Source: PALSA-600 sp963842335
GTDB taxonomy: Bacteria; Actinomycetota; Thermoleophilia; Gaiellales; Gaiellaceae
Assembly: GCA_963842335.1 (NCBI GenBank)
Contig: CAWJGF010000003.1
Span: 1 to 64,000, forward strand
Reading direction: 5' to 3'
Length of the DNA stretch: 64,000 nt
Shown: positions 32,141 through 40,453 of the stretch, one piece after another
Position numbering within the stretch: position 1 is the first letter of the stretch
How the letters are laid out: each line of letters begins with the position of its first letter
Notes under the pieces: model-generated
Told to the model about the DNA's origin: nothing
The model's input: the letters and a program-made list of their open reading frames with translations, nothing else
Database searches by the model: none
Translations under genes and position numbers: made by a program

Positions 32141-32731
32141 GTGATCCTGATGCTCGCCTCCGACCGCCCGTCCAACTCGATCGCGTGGCTCGCCGGCTGG
32201 ACCGTGTCGACCTTCGGGATCGGCCTCCTGATGGTGCTGTTCCTCGGCGGCTACGACTTCTCCAACACGAGCACTCCAACGACCGCGGCGTGCATCGTGC
32301 AGATCGTGCTCGGCGTGCTGCTGCTCGTCGCGGCGTCCCGGTTTTGGGCCAAGCGACCGGCGCGCACAGGGAAGCTCCCCGCCGAGCCGGGCTGGATGGC
32401 GCGCATCGGGAAGATGCGCGCGCTCTGGGCGTTCCTGATCGGAGCCTTCTGGATCAACACCGCCCTCGTCGTCGCCGCGGGCGTGGACACGCTGCGGGCA
32501 GAGCTTTCGACCGGGCAGTCGCTCGCCGTGTTTGCGGTCTTCACACTCGTCACGCTGCTGGTTCAAGGCGCGCTCATCCTCTACGCGTATCTCGTGCCCG
32601 AGCGTTCGGCCGCGCGCCTGGGCGGGATCCGCGAATGGATCGCCAGCAACCAGCAGGTGGCGCTGGCCGTGATCGCGCTCGTGCTCGCGGTGTGGCTCGC
32701 CGCGCAGGGGATCAGCGGTCTGCGGGGGTAG
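32141..32731 (+). CDS. GAP (Sap/sulfolipid-addressing) family membrane protein
   Basis: 196 aa from the GTG at 32141, about five to six helices: SNSIAWLAGWTVSTFGIGLL, TTAACIVQIVLGVLLLVAAS, LWAFLIGAFWINTALVVAAG, VFTLVTLLVQGALILYAYLV and VALAVIALVLAVWLAAQGIS, with loop AKRPARTGKLPAEPGWMARI. This matches GAP/Sap proteins of actinobacteria, linked to glycolipid export in mycobacteria. The frame is open upstream and encodes LLLQLLPLAIVCALSPWAIV, the usual first helix. The real start is therefore probably near the ATC at 32069-32071 (behind CAGG) or lost by a base error. Substrate unknown. Confidence 0.75.
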   Translation: MILMLASDRPSNSIAWLAGWTVSTFGIGLLMVLFLGGYDFSNTSTPTTAACIVQIVLGVLLLVAASRFWAKRPARTGKLPAEPGWMARIGKMRALWAFLIGAFWINTALVVAAGVDTLRAELSTGQSLAVFAVFTLVTLLVQGALILYAYLVPERSAARLGGIREWIASNQQVALAVIALVLAVWLAAQGISGLRG

Positions 32732-32890
32732 CGGGAGAGAATCTGTTCGGCGAATCACCCGGTTCGGATGACGGCCGGAGGCCGCCCCAGCGAGAGACTG
32801 CTCCTCCTTCCGACGGCAAGGCGGGTCCATGACGGGCGGATCGACCGGAACTGTCCGGAACGAGAAACAGGTCTACAAGAGGAGCGGGCT

Positions 32891-33709
32891 ATGAGCGCAG
32901 AGATCAAGCGCGTCGAGGGGGCTGTCGCAGGGCTGATCGAGACGGACATCCTCGGGCCGATGGCGGACTTTCAGGACCCGAAGCAGGAGTGGCGTCGACT
33001 CTTCTCAGAGCTCTACGGCACCTTCCTGCTCGTGATCGTGGCTGGCGGTGGCGGGATGATGGGCCAGGCCTTCCCGAACACGATCAGCCGCACCGCGGCG
33101 GTCGTCGCGCCCGGTCTGATGGTGATGGGGATCATCATGTTCATGGGCAAAGTGTCGGGCGCCCATCTGAACCCTGCGGTCAGCGTTGCCTTCTCGCTGC
33201 GTGGCGACTTCCCCTGGCGGCGCGTCCCCGGCTACATCGTCGTTCAGTTGATCGGCGCCTCCCTCGCCGCGCTTTTCCTGCACGAGGTGATCAAGGTGTC
33301 GGCGAAGTTCGGCTCCAACTACCCCGCAAGCGGGTATTCAGGATGGCAGGCGTACCTGATGGAAGCCTTGCTCACGTTAGGACTCGTAAGCGTGATCCTC
33401 GGCACCGCGTCGGGCGCACAGAACATCGGCATCTTCGGCGCGATCGGCGTCGGCGGCTACATCGCGCTGGCCGGACTCTGGGGCAGCCCGATCTCCGGCG
33501 CCTCGATGAATCCCGCCCGCACGTTCGGCCCAGACCTCGTGGGACGCAGCTTCACCGAGTACTGGGTCTACGTGGTCGGCCCGCTCACGGGCGCCATCAT
33601 CGCCGTCGGATTCGCGTACGTCCTGCGCGGCGCGGGTGGCGGGCGATCAGGATCGGCGGCCGCCCAGGGCGACCTGGACACAGAGGTCGCGAAGAGCGCG
33701 CAAGCCTAG
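32891..33709 (+). CDS. Aquaporin/MIP-family channel
   Basis: 272 aa from the ATG at 32891 with AGGAGCGG upstream. Six helices and both half-helix motifs: SGAHLNPAVSVAFSLRGDF and SGASMNPARTFGPDLVGRS. The N-terminal 40 residues are an extra soluble segment. The aromatic/arginine filter Arg is in NPAR. The second-half pattern SPISGASMNPARTFGPD is aquaporin-like rather than glycerol-facilitator-like, which usually has an Asp after NPAR. It passes water or small neutral solutes. It stands at the head of a cluster with a BrkB-like protein and a K+ channel. Confidence 0.88.
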   Translation: MSAEIKRVEGAVAGLIETDILGPMADFQDPKQEWRRLFSELYGTFLLVIVAGGGGMMGQAFPNTISRTAAVVAPGLMVMGIIMFMGKVSGAHLNPAVSVAFSLRGDFPWRRVPGYIVVQLIGASLAALFLHEVIKVSAKFGSNYPASGYSGWQAYLMEALLTLGLVSVILGTASGAQNIGIFGAIGVGGYIALAGLWGSPISGASMNPARTFGPDLVGRSFTEYWVYVVGPLTGAIIAVGFAYVLRGAGGGRSGSAAAQGDLDTEVAKSAQA

Positions 33710-33729
33710 GCTCTGCCACTGGTTGAATC

Positions 33730-34734
33730 GTGGCAGCCGAGACTCCCAACGAGCACGTCGACGAGGCCGAGTCGCCTCCCGTCCCGCAGGACGCCGCTGC
33801 GTCCGGCAACGGGTCGACCACGTCGAAGTGGGTTCCGGCTCGCGTTCGGCCAGCGGTCGACCGCGGCACGGCAGCCGCCGAGCACGGCAGGCTGTGGATC
33901 GAGAACCAGGATCCGGCCTCCCGCAAGGGCGCCACGATCGGGTGGGTTCGGCGCTATCAGGCAGCCGACGGCCAGCTCTACGCGGTGCTACTCGCTGCGT
34001 ACCTCTTCCTGACGGTGCTACCGGCGTTGCTCGTCGAGTCGACGTACGTCTTCAAAGATCCCAACGCCTGGTCCACCCGAGTCGAGCACAGGCTGGGGCT
34101 CACCGGCGAGACGGCGACTCTGTTCCACCAGGTCCTCGTAGGCGCCGGGAACCACAAGCTCGCCTCGCTCCTCATTGCCCTGATCAACCTGTTCTTCTTC
34201 GGCACCGGCCTCGGCCGCGTCCTGCAACTCGTCCATGCACGCTCCTGGGGCCTCGACCTCCGCAAGAACGTCGTCGTCGACCAAGCGCTGTATCTCGAGT
34301 TCCTCGTCGTCCTGATCGTGGCGGGGTTCGTCTTCCTCATCCAGACGCGAGAGCTGCAAGGACGCCCCGCCTGGATCGGGTTCGTGCTCGACGTCGTCTG
34401 GCTCGCCGTGCTGATCGCCTTCTTCACCTGGGGGCCGTGGATGTTGCTGCACCGGCAGGTCGCTGCGCGGGATGTGCTGCCGGGCGCGGTGTTCACCGTG
34501 CTCGGGTTCATCGTGCTGCGCGTCATCTCATCGTTCCTGCTGACGCGCTGGCTCAAGTGGTACTCGACGACCTACGGCTCGCTCGGGATCATCATGGCGA
34601 TCGTCTTCTGGATGATCCTCTTCACGACGATCATGCTGCTCGCCGCCGCGCTCTCCCCCGCCCTGGCGCACCGGCGTGACCTGCTCAAAGACCGGCTCGA
34701 GGGCCTACCTCCGCCGGCGGCCGACGCGAGATGA
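33730..34734 (+). CDS. YihY/BrkB-like membrane protein
   Basis: 334 aa from a GTG at 33730, 20 bp after the aquaporin. A hydrophilic, alanine-rich N-terminus of about 80 residues precedes YQAADGQLYAVLLAAYLFLT and roughly six helices (LASLLIALINLFFFGTGLGR, WIGFVLDVVWLAVLIAFFTW, LPGAVFTVLGFIVLRVISSF, SLGIIMAIVFWMILFTTIML). The closing block YGSLGIIMAIVFWMILFTTI is the YihY/BrkB signature. The family is proposed to be a membrane transporter or scaffold, with no settled function. Its stop overlaps the K+ channel start (ATGA). Confidence 0.82.
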   Translation: MAAETPNEHVDEAESPPVPQDAAASGNGSTTSKWVPARVRPAVDRGTAAAEHGRLWIENQDPASRKGATIGWVRRYQAADGQLYAVLLAAYLFLTVLPALLVESTYVFKDPNAWSTRVEHRLGLTGETATLFHQVLVGAGNHKLASLLIALINLFFFGTGLGRVLQLVHARSWGLDLRKNVVVDQALYLEFLVVLIVAGFVFLIQTRELQGRPAWIGFVLDVVWLAVLIAFFTWGPWMLLHRQVAARDVLPGAVFTVLGFIVLRVISSFLLTRWLKWYSTTYGSLGIIMAIVFWMILFTTIMLLAAALSPALAHRRDLLKDRLEGLPPPAADAR

Positions 34735-35246
34735 CGCGGCCGCCGCGCGAGAGGTTCACCAAGGCCGGACAGCGCGTCCGCGACCTTCCGCATCCGAACT
34801 TCGTCGAGCGGAGCGCGTCGAAATTCCTGCGCGAGCCGCCGTCGGTTCGCATCGCGGCCAGGGTGATCGTCGTCGCAACGCTGATGGTCGTCGTCGGCGG
34901 CGGCCTCCTCATGAGGCTCGCCGACCACAAGGAGTACCCGACCATCGGCGTCGGGATGTGGTGGGCGATCCAGACCGTGACGACGGTCGGCTACGGCGAT
35001 GTGACGCCCAAGGCATTGGCCGGGAGAATCGTCGCGTCGGTCGTCATGCTCGAAGGCATCGCATTTCTTGCGATCGTCACCGCCGCGATCACCTCCACCT
35101 TCGTCGCCCGGATTCAGGGCGAGAAAGTCGCGGCCGAGACTGCGGCGGCGAAGACCCAGGAGCAGCGTCTCGAAGCGCGGTTCGACCAGCTCGAGGCGCG
35201 CTTCGACCAGCTCGACGCACTGATTCGCCACTCGGCCGACACGTAA
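34731..35246 (+). CDS. Two-helix potassium channel with coiled-coil tail
   Basis: 171 aa. Soluble basic N-terminus of about 45 residues, helix 1 VRIAARVIVVATLMVVVGGG, pore IQTVTTVGYGDVTPKALAGR with a canonical TVGYGD filter, helix 2 VVMLEGIAFLAIVTAAITST, then a helical tail with the repeat RLEARFDQLEARFDQLDAL, which should form a coiled coil for tetramer assembly. No RCK or ligand domain. It conducts K+ out of or into the cell by gradient. Translation is coupled to the BrkB-like gene. Confidence 0.9.
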   Translation: MTRPPRERFTKAGQRVRDLPHPNFVERSASKFLREPPSVRIAARVIVVATLMVVVGGGLLMRLADHKEYPTIGVGMWWAIQTVTTVGYGDVTPKALAGRIVASVVMLEGIAFLAIVTAAITSTFVARIQGEKVAAETAAAKTQEQRLEARFDQLEARFDQLDALIRHSADT

Positions 35247-35337
35247 GAACCGCGAGACGTAGAGGGCCGGCCGAACGCGGCAAATCTGACGAACAACTGA
35301 CCGCGGGCGCCGGCTGGTTTACCCAGCTCCGCCTCCG

Positions 35338-35673
35338 GTGACGACGCACGGAGTGAAAGCTGGCATCTCATCCCTCTGGGCGTCGGTTCAAGGCGACCCC
35401 GTGTTCATGCGCCGCGTCAACGGCTGGCTGACGATTGCGTGGCTCGTGATGATCCCGGTCTCGCTGGCGACGGGTTGGGTGAAGAGCGTCGTCTACGTCT
35501 CGGCCCTCTCGCTGTGGGCGCTCGTCTCCGGTCACTGGTCGGCCTGGCAGGCAGCGCGCGTCGAGGTCGTTCAGCAGAGGGAGCTCGAGCGTGCGCGCGC
35601 CGAGCCGATGGAGGAGAAGGTCGTCGAGCACCTCGTCAAGAAGACGAGTGTCGAGGCGCTCGAAGGCGCCTGA
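35338..35673 (+). CDS. Small membrane protein, unknown function
   Basis: 111 aa from a GTG at 35338. Two helices, GWLTIAWLVMIPVSLATGWV and VVYVSALSLWALVSGHWSAW, then a long charged helix (ARVEVVQQRELERARAEPME, EKVVEHLVKKTSVEALEGA) facing the cytosol. No family recognised. It follows the K+ channel gene by 91 bp on the same strand and could be an accessory membrane protein. It converges with the EamA gene. Confidence 0.65.
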   Translation: MTTHGVKAGISSLWASVQGDPVFMRRVNGWLTIAWLVMIPVSLATGWVKSVVYVSALSLWALVSGHWSAWQAARVEVVQQRELERARAEPMEEKVVEHLVKKTSVEALEGA

Positions 35674-35695
35674 CGCGCGGTTCGCGCCGGAAGGT

Positions 35696-36571
35696 TCACG
35701 ATTCCGCAACGGTCTCGGGCCCACCCCCGGTGGCGAGCACGCACCCGATGAGGACGAGCATGAAGCCGACGCCCATCCCCCACGTCACGTGCTCTCCCAG
35801 CACGCTCACGCCGAGGACGGCCGCGACCGCGGGATTGACATAGGTGATCACGGTCGCCCGCACAGGCCCGACTTCGGCGATCAGCGCGAAGAAGAGGAGA
35901 AACGCGATCGCCGTGCAGATCACCGCGAGGCCGACGACGGAGAGCAGCACCCTGCCGGCAGGCACTGACGACGGCCATCGCCAAACTGCGAGCGGCGCGT
36001 AGGCAAGCGCCGCGAGGACGAGCGAGGCGGCGACCACGTCGAGTGCGGGCAACTCGGAGAGCTTGCGCGAGAGGATGATCGGGCCGACCGCGTAACACAC
36101 GGCGACGAGCGCAATCTGACCGACCGCGAGCCCGTTGACCGCGCCGAGATCGAGGCCGACGATCGCCGCGACACCGACGATACCGATGAAAAGGCCGATC
36201 CAGCGCCGCGATCCCTGCCGCTGGCGCTCACCCGTAAGCGTGACGACGACCGCGCCGACGAGTGGCACGGCGGCGATCAGCAGGCCCGTCAGCGAGCTCG
36301 AGAGCTTCGTCTCGGCGCGCGCGAGCAGCACCCACGGAATCGCCACCTCGATTGCGGTGTACGCAAGGAGCGGCCGCCACCGCGCGGCGAGCGCGCGGAC
36401 CTCGGTTCGCCGCACGAACGCGACGGGCACGAGCAGGAGCGCGCCGATCATCGTACGTCCGAAGACGAGCGTCACCGGCGCGAGCTCGCGAACCGCAACG
36501 CGAATCATCAAGTACGGCAGTCCCCAGATCACGCACATCGCGGCGAACAGAAGGATCCCGCGGCGGCTCAA
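35696..36571 (-). CDS. EamA-family (DMT) transporter
   Basis: 291 aa, ten helices as two EamA repeats. N-terminal repeat: ILLFAAMCVIWGLPYLMIRV through VAIPWVLLARAETKLSSSLT. C-terminal repeat: GQIALVAVCYAVGPIILSRK through TVITYVNPAVAAVLGVSVLG then EHVTWGMGVGFMLVLIGCVL. These exporters move amino acids or other metabolites out of the cell. The ATG at 36571 overlaps the VKOR stop (ATGA), so it is the last gene of a DsbA-VKOR-EamA transcript. Substrate unknown. Confidence 0.88.
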   Translation of the reverse strand: MSRRGILLFAAMCVIWGLPYLMIRVAVRELAPVTLVFGRTMIGALLLVPVAFVRRTEVRALAARWRPLLAYTAIEVAIPWVLLARAETKLSSSLTGLLIAAVPLVGAVVVTLTGERQRQGSRRWIGLFIGIVGVAAIVGLDLGAVNGLAVGQIALVAVCYAVGPIILSRKLSELPALDVVAASLVLAALAYAPLAVWRWPSSVPAGRVLLSVVGLAVICTAIAFLLFFALIAEVGPVRATVITYVNPAVAAVLGVSVLGEHVTWGMGVGFMLVLIGCVLATGGGPETVAES

Positions 36572-36972
36572 TCGCGGCTCGGCTCCGTCAGCATCCGCGC
36601 GACACAGAGCACCGTGACGACGAGAGCCACCACATCGTTACCGAGGCACCACTGGCAGATCGCACCGATCGGGCCGAGTTGTGCCCAGAGGAGGTAGCCG
36701 CTGAACGCGACGCCGGCGAGCGAGATCAGCGCGCCCGCAAATGCGGCCGTGAGCCCACGCACCGCGGCCGTCCCGATCAGAGCGACGTACGCAATGACGC
36801 CGAGCAGCGCGACCGGCACGCCGGCGAGCTCGGCATAGCTCGAGTGCTGCACTTTCTCGCAACCACCCGTCGTGCAGATCGGCGAGACGTGCGCGTAGTG
36901 GACAACCGTCAGGTAGGTCGCCACGGCAGCCCCGATGGCCGCGGTCGCGGCGATCGCGACGCGTAGCTTCAC
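36568..36972 (-). CDS. Vitamin K epoxide reductase-family protein (VKOR)
   Basis: 134 aa from a GTG at 36972 overlapping the DsbA-like stop (GTGA). Four helices. The outside loop has ICTTGGCEKVQHSSYAELAG with the two loop cysteines, and the fourth helix has ICQWCLGNDVVALV with the CxxC active site. VKOR reoxidises a DsbA-like partner and passes electrons to menaquinone. The DsbA-like protein is encoded immediately upstream, so the pair is complete for disulfide formation outside the membrane. Confidence 0.9.
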   Translation of the reverse strand: MKLRVAIAATAAIGAAVATYLTVVHYAHVSPICTTGGCEKVQHSSYAELAGVPVALLGVIAYVALIGTAAVRGLTAAFAGALISLAGVAFSGYLLWAQLGPIGAICQWCLGNDVVALVVTVLCVARMLTEPSRD

Positions 36973-37670
36973 TGGAGCGCGGCGTCGAGCGCTGCGGTGA
37001 ATGAGGCGGGGTCCAGCGCAGGCACCTGGAGCTGCTGCGGAAGACCCGGGGGGTGCGAGATCACGAAGGTGGGCGTCCCAGCGACACCGGCGGCCGTCGC
37101 CTCGGTGGCCGCTTGCTTCAGAGCGGCGGTGACGGCGGGCGAGTTGGCTCCGCTGAGAATCGGTTTCGGGTTCGCACCACCGGCGCGCGCCGCGGCGGTG
37201 ATCACCGCCGGCGTGATCCACCCGCTGTTCTCCTCGCCCTGTCGCGCGTAGAGCTCGTCGACCATCTGCCACAGCTTGTTCTGGCCCCGCGCGGCGTAGA
37301 TCGCGCGCAGGCCGTCCACCGAGTTCGGGCCGATGATCTCGATCCCACGGTAGACGAGCTTCACACGACCCGTATTCACGTAGCGATCGATGACGGTGGG
37401 AAGCGTCTCGACGTTCCACTGGCGGCAGAACGGGCATTGCGGATCCTCGAAGACCGTGATCGTCACCGGTGCGTCGGCCTTGCCGAGCGTGTCGCCATGC
37501 TGAGGCACGGCCGCCGCCGAATCTGAGGTCGTCACCGACTGGGCAGGAGCCGTCGTCGTGGTCGTCGCAGCGTCCTTGCCGCCACTCGAGCCGACGATGA
37601 TCAGCACGACGACAACGACCGCGGCTGCCCCCACCGCGGCGCCCAGAAGCACGATGCGATTCCGCTGCAT
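36969..37670 (-). CDS. DsbA-like thiol-disulfide oxidoreductase, membrane-anchored
   Basis: 233 aa. An N-terminal anchor helix, IVLLGAAVGAAAVVVVVLII, is followed by a Thr/Ser-rich linker. The thioredoxin fold with helical insert starts PVTITVFEDPQCPFCRQWNV with a CPFC active site, and the cis-Pro loop is VAGTPTFVISHPPG. It introduces disulfides into exported proteins and is recharged by VKOR, whose gene overlaps its stop. The start ATG at 37670 is divergent from the carboxylase beta gene with a 66-bp gap. Confidence 0.9.
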   Translation of the reverse strand: MQRNRIVLLGAAVGAAAVVVVVLIIVGSSGGKDAATTTTTAPAQSVTTSDSAAAVPQHGDTLGKADAPVTITVFEDPQCPFCRQWNVETLPTVIDRYVNTGRVKLVYRGIEIIGPNSVDGLRAIYAARGQNKLWQMVDELYARQGEENSGWITPAVITAAARAGGANPKPILSGANSPAVTAALKQAATEATAAGVAGTPTFVISHPPGLPQQLQVPALDPASFTAALDAALQ

Positions 37671-37736
37671 GCACGCAGCATGCCCAAATCGCGCGAACGG
37701 CCTGTATCGCCGGGCCTAAGGCTAGGCTCACGAACG

Positions 37737-39296
37737 ATGGCGCTCCTTCAGAGCCGGGTCGAGCAGACCGACGATTTCGCCCGTCGCAGGCAGCAGATGC
37801 AGGCGCTCGTCGACGAGTTGGGCGAGCGCAGCGCGGCCGTGGCAGCAGGCGGCGGCGAACGGTCGATCGAGCGGCATCGTTCACGCGGGAAGCTGCTTGC
37901 ACGCGAGCGCATCGACCGGCTCGTCGACCCCGGCACCGCCTTTCTCGAGCTGAACGCCCTCGCAGCGTGGGAGATCTACGACGGCGACGCACCAAGCGCC
38001 GGGATCGTGACGGGCGTCGGCGTCGTGGAAGGCCGCGAGTGCGTGGTCGTCGCGAACGACGCGACGGTGAAGGGCGGCTCGTACTTCCCGCTCACCGTCA
38101 AGAAGCACTTGCGCGCGCAGGAAGTGGCCGAGCAGAACGCACTTCCGTGCATCTACCTCGTCGACTCGGGCGGCGCGTTCCTACCGCTCCAGGCCGAGGT
38201 TTTTCCCGACCGTGACCACTTCGGCCGGATTTTCTTCAATCAGGCGCGAATGTCGGCGAAAGGGATCCCGCAGATCGCCGTCGTGATGGGCTCGTGCACG
38301 GCGGGTGGCGCGTATGTCCCCGCGATGAGCGACGAGACAGTGATCGTCCGCGGGACGGGAACGATCTTCATCGGCGGTCCTCCGCTCGTGAAGGCCGCGA
38401 CGGGACAGAACGTCACGGCCGAGGAACTTGGCGGCGCGGACGTGCACGCCCGGCGGTCCGGCGTTGCCGACCATTACGCGGAGAGCGACGAGCATGCGCT
38501 CGCGATCGCACGGCGGATCGTCGCGAACACGCACGGCCGCAAGCCCGATCTGCCGTGGACGGTGACCGCCCCCGAAGCGCCGGTCGTTGAGCCCGGCGAT
38601 CTCTACGGTTTGATCCCGGACGACCACCGCACCCAGATGGACGCGCGCGAGGTGATCGCACGCGTGGTCGACGGGAGTCGGTTCGACGAGTTCAAGGCGC
38701 TGTACGGCGAGACGCTCGTCTGCGGCTGGGGTCGTCTCGAGGGTTACCCCGTCGGGATCTTGGCCAACAACGGCGTGCTCTTCGCAGAGAGCGCACAGAA
38801 GGGCGCGCACTTCATCGAGCTCGCGTGCAAGCGCAAGGTGCCGCTTGTGTTCCTCCAGAACATCACCGGTTTCATGGTCGGCAAGGAATACGAGGCCGGC
38901 GGCATCGCGCGTGATGGAGCGAAGCTCGTCACCGCGGTCGCGTGTGCCGACGTGCCGAAGTTCACCGTCGTGATCGGGGGCTCATTCGGTGCGGGCAACT
39001 ACGGCATGTGCGGCCGGGCGTACTCCCCTCGTCAGCTCTGGATGTGGCCGAATGCGCGCATCTCGGTGATGGGCGGCGACCAGGCCGCCACCGTGCTGTC
39101 GATGGTGGGTGACTCCGACCCCGATGAGATTCGCGCGAAGTACGAAGCAGAGGGCAACCCGTACTACTCGACGGCGCGCCTCTGGGACGACGGCATCATC
39201 GACCCACTCGACACTCGGCGCGTCCTTGCTCTCGGCATCAGCGCCGCGCTGAATGCGCCGATTCCCGACACGGCGTTCGGCGTCTTCCGCATGTAG
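37737..39296 (+). CDS. Acyl-CoA carboxylase beta subunit, probably methylcrotonyl-CoA carboxylase
   Basis: 519 aa from the ATG at 37737. Two crotonase-fold halves of the carboxyltransferase: RIDRLVDPGTAFLELNALAA, YLVDSGGAFLPLQAEVFPDR, VMGSCTAGGAYVPAMSDETV, and then VFLQNITGFMVGKEYEAGGI, IGGSFGAGNYGMCGRAYSPR and STARLWDDGIIDPLDTRRVL. The SCTAGGAYVPAMSDE and QNITGFMVGKEYE blocks fit the methylcrotonyl- or geranyl-CoA branch better than propionyl-CoA. It moves CO2 from biotin to the acyl-CoA. Its alpha subunit is encoded at 43.3 kb, and a methylglutaconyl-CoA hydratase-like enzyme is 400 bp downstream, so leucine breakdown is the likely pathway. Confidence 0.88.
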   Translation: MALLQSRVEQTDDFARRRQQMQALVDELGERSAAVAAGGGERSIERHRSRGKLLARERIDRLVDPGTAFLELNALAAWEIYDGDAPSAGIVTGVGVVEGRECVVVANDATVKGGSYFPLTVKKHLRAQEVAEQNALPCIYLVDSGGAFLPLQAEVFPDRDHFGRIFFNQARMSAKGIPQIAVVMGSCTAGGAYVPAMSDETVIVRGTGTIFIGGPPLVKAATGQNVTAEELGGADVHARRSGVADHYAESDEHALAIARRIVANTHGRKPDLPWTVTAPEAPVVEPGDLYGLIPDDHRTQMDAREVIARVVDGSRFDEFKALYGETLVCGWGRLEGYPVGILANNGVLFAESAQKGAHFIELACKRKVPLVFLQNITGFMVGKEYEAGGIARDGAKLVTAVACADVPKFTVVIGGSFGAGNYGMCGRAYSPRQLWMWPNARISVMGGDQAATVLSMVGDSDPDEIRAKYEAEGNPYYSTARLWDDGIIDPLDTRRVLALGISAALNAPIPDTAFGVFRM

Positions 39297-39338
39297 GCGC
39301 CGCCGCTCGCGCGCCGCGGGCCGATTAGGCTCCCGCGG

Positions 39339-39695
39339 ATGGGCTACTCAATGCTCAACATCAACGACGTCGAGGGCGCCGGCCCGGGCGGCGCTGTGAA
39401 GTTCCTGCGTCGCGAGCTGGGCGTCGAGGCATTCGGGGTGAACTGGTTCGAGCTCCCGCCGAACGCCGAAGGCCGCGAGCACGACGAAACCGAGTCTGGC
39501 CAGGAGGAAGTGAACGTCGTCATCAGCGGCAGCGGCGTCTACCGCATCGACGGCGAGGAGATACCCGTCGTCGCGCCGATGATCTTTCGGTTTGATCCCG
39601 AGACGACGCGTCAGCCTGTCTCGGGCCCGGACGGTCTCACGATCGTCGCTGTGGGCGCACGGCGCGGCAGCTACGAGGCACGCGGGCCGTTCTGA
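39339..39695 (+). CDS. Cupin-fold protein
   Basis: 118 aa, ATG at 39339. Core beta barrel: VNWFELPPNAEGREHDETES, then EEVNVVISGSGVYRIDGEEI and FDPETTRQPVSGPDGLTIVA. The first motif has E-x-H-D-x-x-x-x-x-E and the second lacks the usual His, so a metal site is uncertain. It lies between the carboxylase beta and hydratase genes with tight spacing, so it is likely in the same transcript. Role unknown; possibly a small-molecule sensor for the pathway. Confidence 0.78.
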   Translation: MGYSMLNINDVEGAGPGGAVKFLRRELGVEAFGVNWFELPPNAEGREHDETESGQEEVNVVISGSGVYRIDGEEIPVVAPMIFRFDPETTRQPVSGPDGLTIVAVGARRGSYEARGPF

Positions 39696-39696
39696 G

Positions 39697-40446
39697 ATGA
39701 GCGCACTGCGCCTCGAGCGCGCCGGCGACGTGCTGCGCGTGACGATGTCGAGGCCCGAGCGGCGCAACGCCTTCGACGCCTCGCTGATCGCCGAGCTGAC
39801 CGCGGCGTTCGCCGACGTGAGGGATGCCCGTGCGGTAGTGCTGGCGGGCGACGGTGCGTCGTTCTCCGCCGGCGCGGACGTCGACTGGATGCGCTCGTCG
39901 ATCGAGCTCTCCTTCGAGGAGAACGTGGCCGATGCGCTTCGCCTGCACGAGATGCTCGATGCGATCGACTCCTGCCCCGCGCCGGTCGTCGGGCGCGTTC
40001 AGGGCCACGCGCTGGGCGGCGGGTGCGGTCTCGTCGCCTGCTGCGACGTCGTTGTCGCGATGCCGGACGCGCAGTTCGCGTTCAGCGAGGTGAAGCTGGG
40101 AATCGTCCCGGCGGTCATCTCCCCGTTCGCCCTCGCGAAGATCGGCAGCAGCGCTGCGCGCCGCTACTTCGTGACCGGCGAGCGCTTCAGCGCCCAGGTC
40201 GCCTTGCGGGTCGGCCTCGTCCACGAAGTCGCCGCAGATCTCGACGCGGCGGTGGAGACCGTCGTCGCCGAGCTCCTCGCGGCGGGGCCGAGCGCAACCC
40301 GCTCCGCCAAGGAGCTCGCCCGCGGGCCGCGCTCCGCACATGAGACGACGGAGTCGATCGCCGCGCATCGCACGAGCGCAGAGGGCCAGGAGGGCCTGCG
40401 CGCCTTCCTCGAGAAGCGCGCCCCTGGCTGGACCGGCGGCGTGTAA
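39697..40446 (+). CDS. Enoyl-CoA hydratase family, probable methylglutaconyl-CoA hydratase
   Basis: 249 aa, ATG at 39697. Crotonase fold: MSRPERRNAFDASLIAELTA, oxyanion segment ASFSAGADVDWMRSSIELSF, RVQGHALGGGCGLVACCDVV (first catalytic Glu region has Gly-Cys-Gly here), and FSEVKLGIVPAVISPFALAK with the Glu of SEVKLG. The AVISPF block is typical of methylglutaconyl-CoA hydratases. It would hydrate the product of the neighbouring carboxylase. It overlaps no gene but starts 1 bp after the cupin stop. Confidence 0.85.
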   Translation: MSALRLERAGDVLRVTMSRPERRNAFDASLIAELTAAFADVRDARAVVLAGDGASFSAGADVDWMRSSIELSFEENVADALRLHEMLDAIDSCPAPVVGRVQGHALGGGCGLVACCDVVVAMPDAQFAFSEVKLGIVPAVISPFALAKIGSSAARRYFVTGERFSAQVALRVGLVHEVAADLDAAVETVVAELLAAGPSATRSAKELARGPRSAHETTESIAAHRTSAEGQEGLRAFLEKRAPGWTGGV

Positions 40447-40453
40447 CAGACTG

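Noticed and set aside
32021..32830. 269-codon minus-strand frame opposite the GAP-like gene
   Set aside because: Charged low-complexity product; the plus strand has clear membrane helices.
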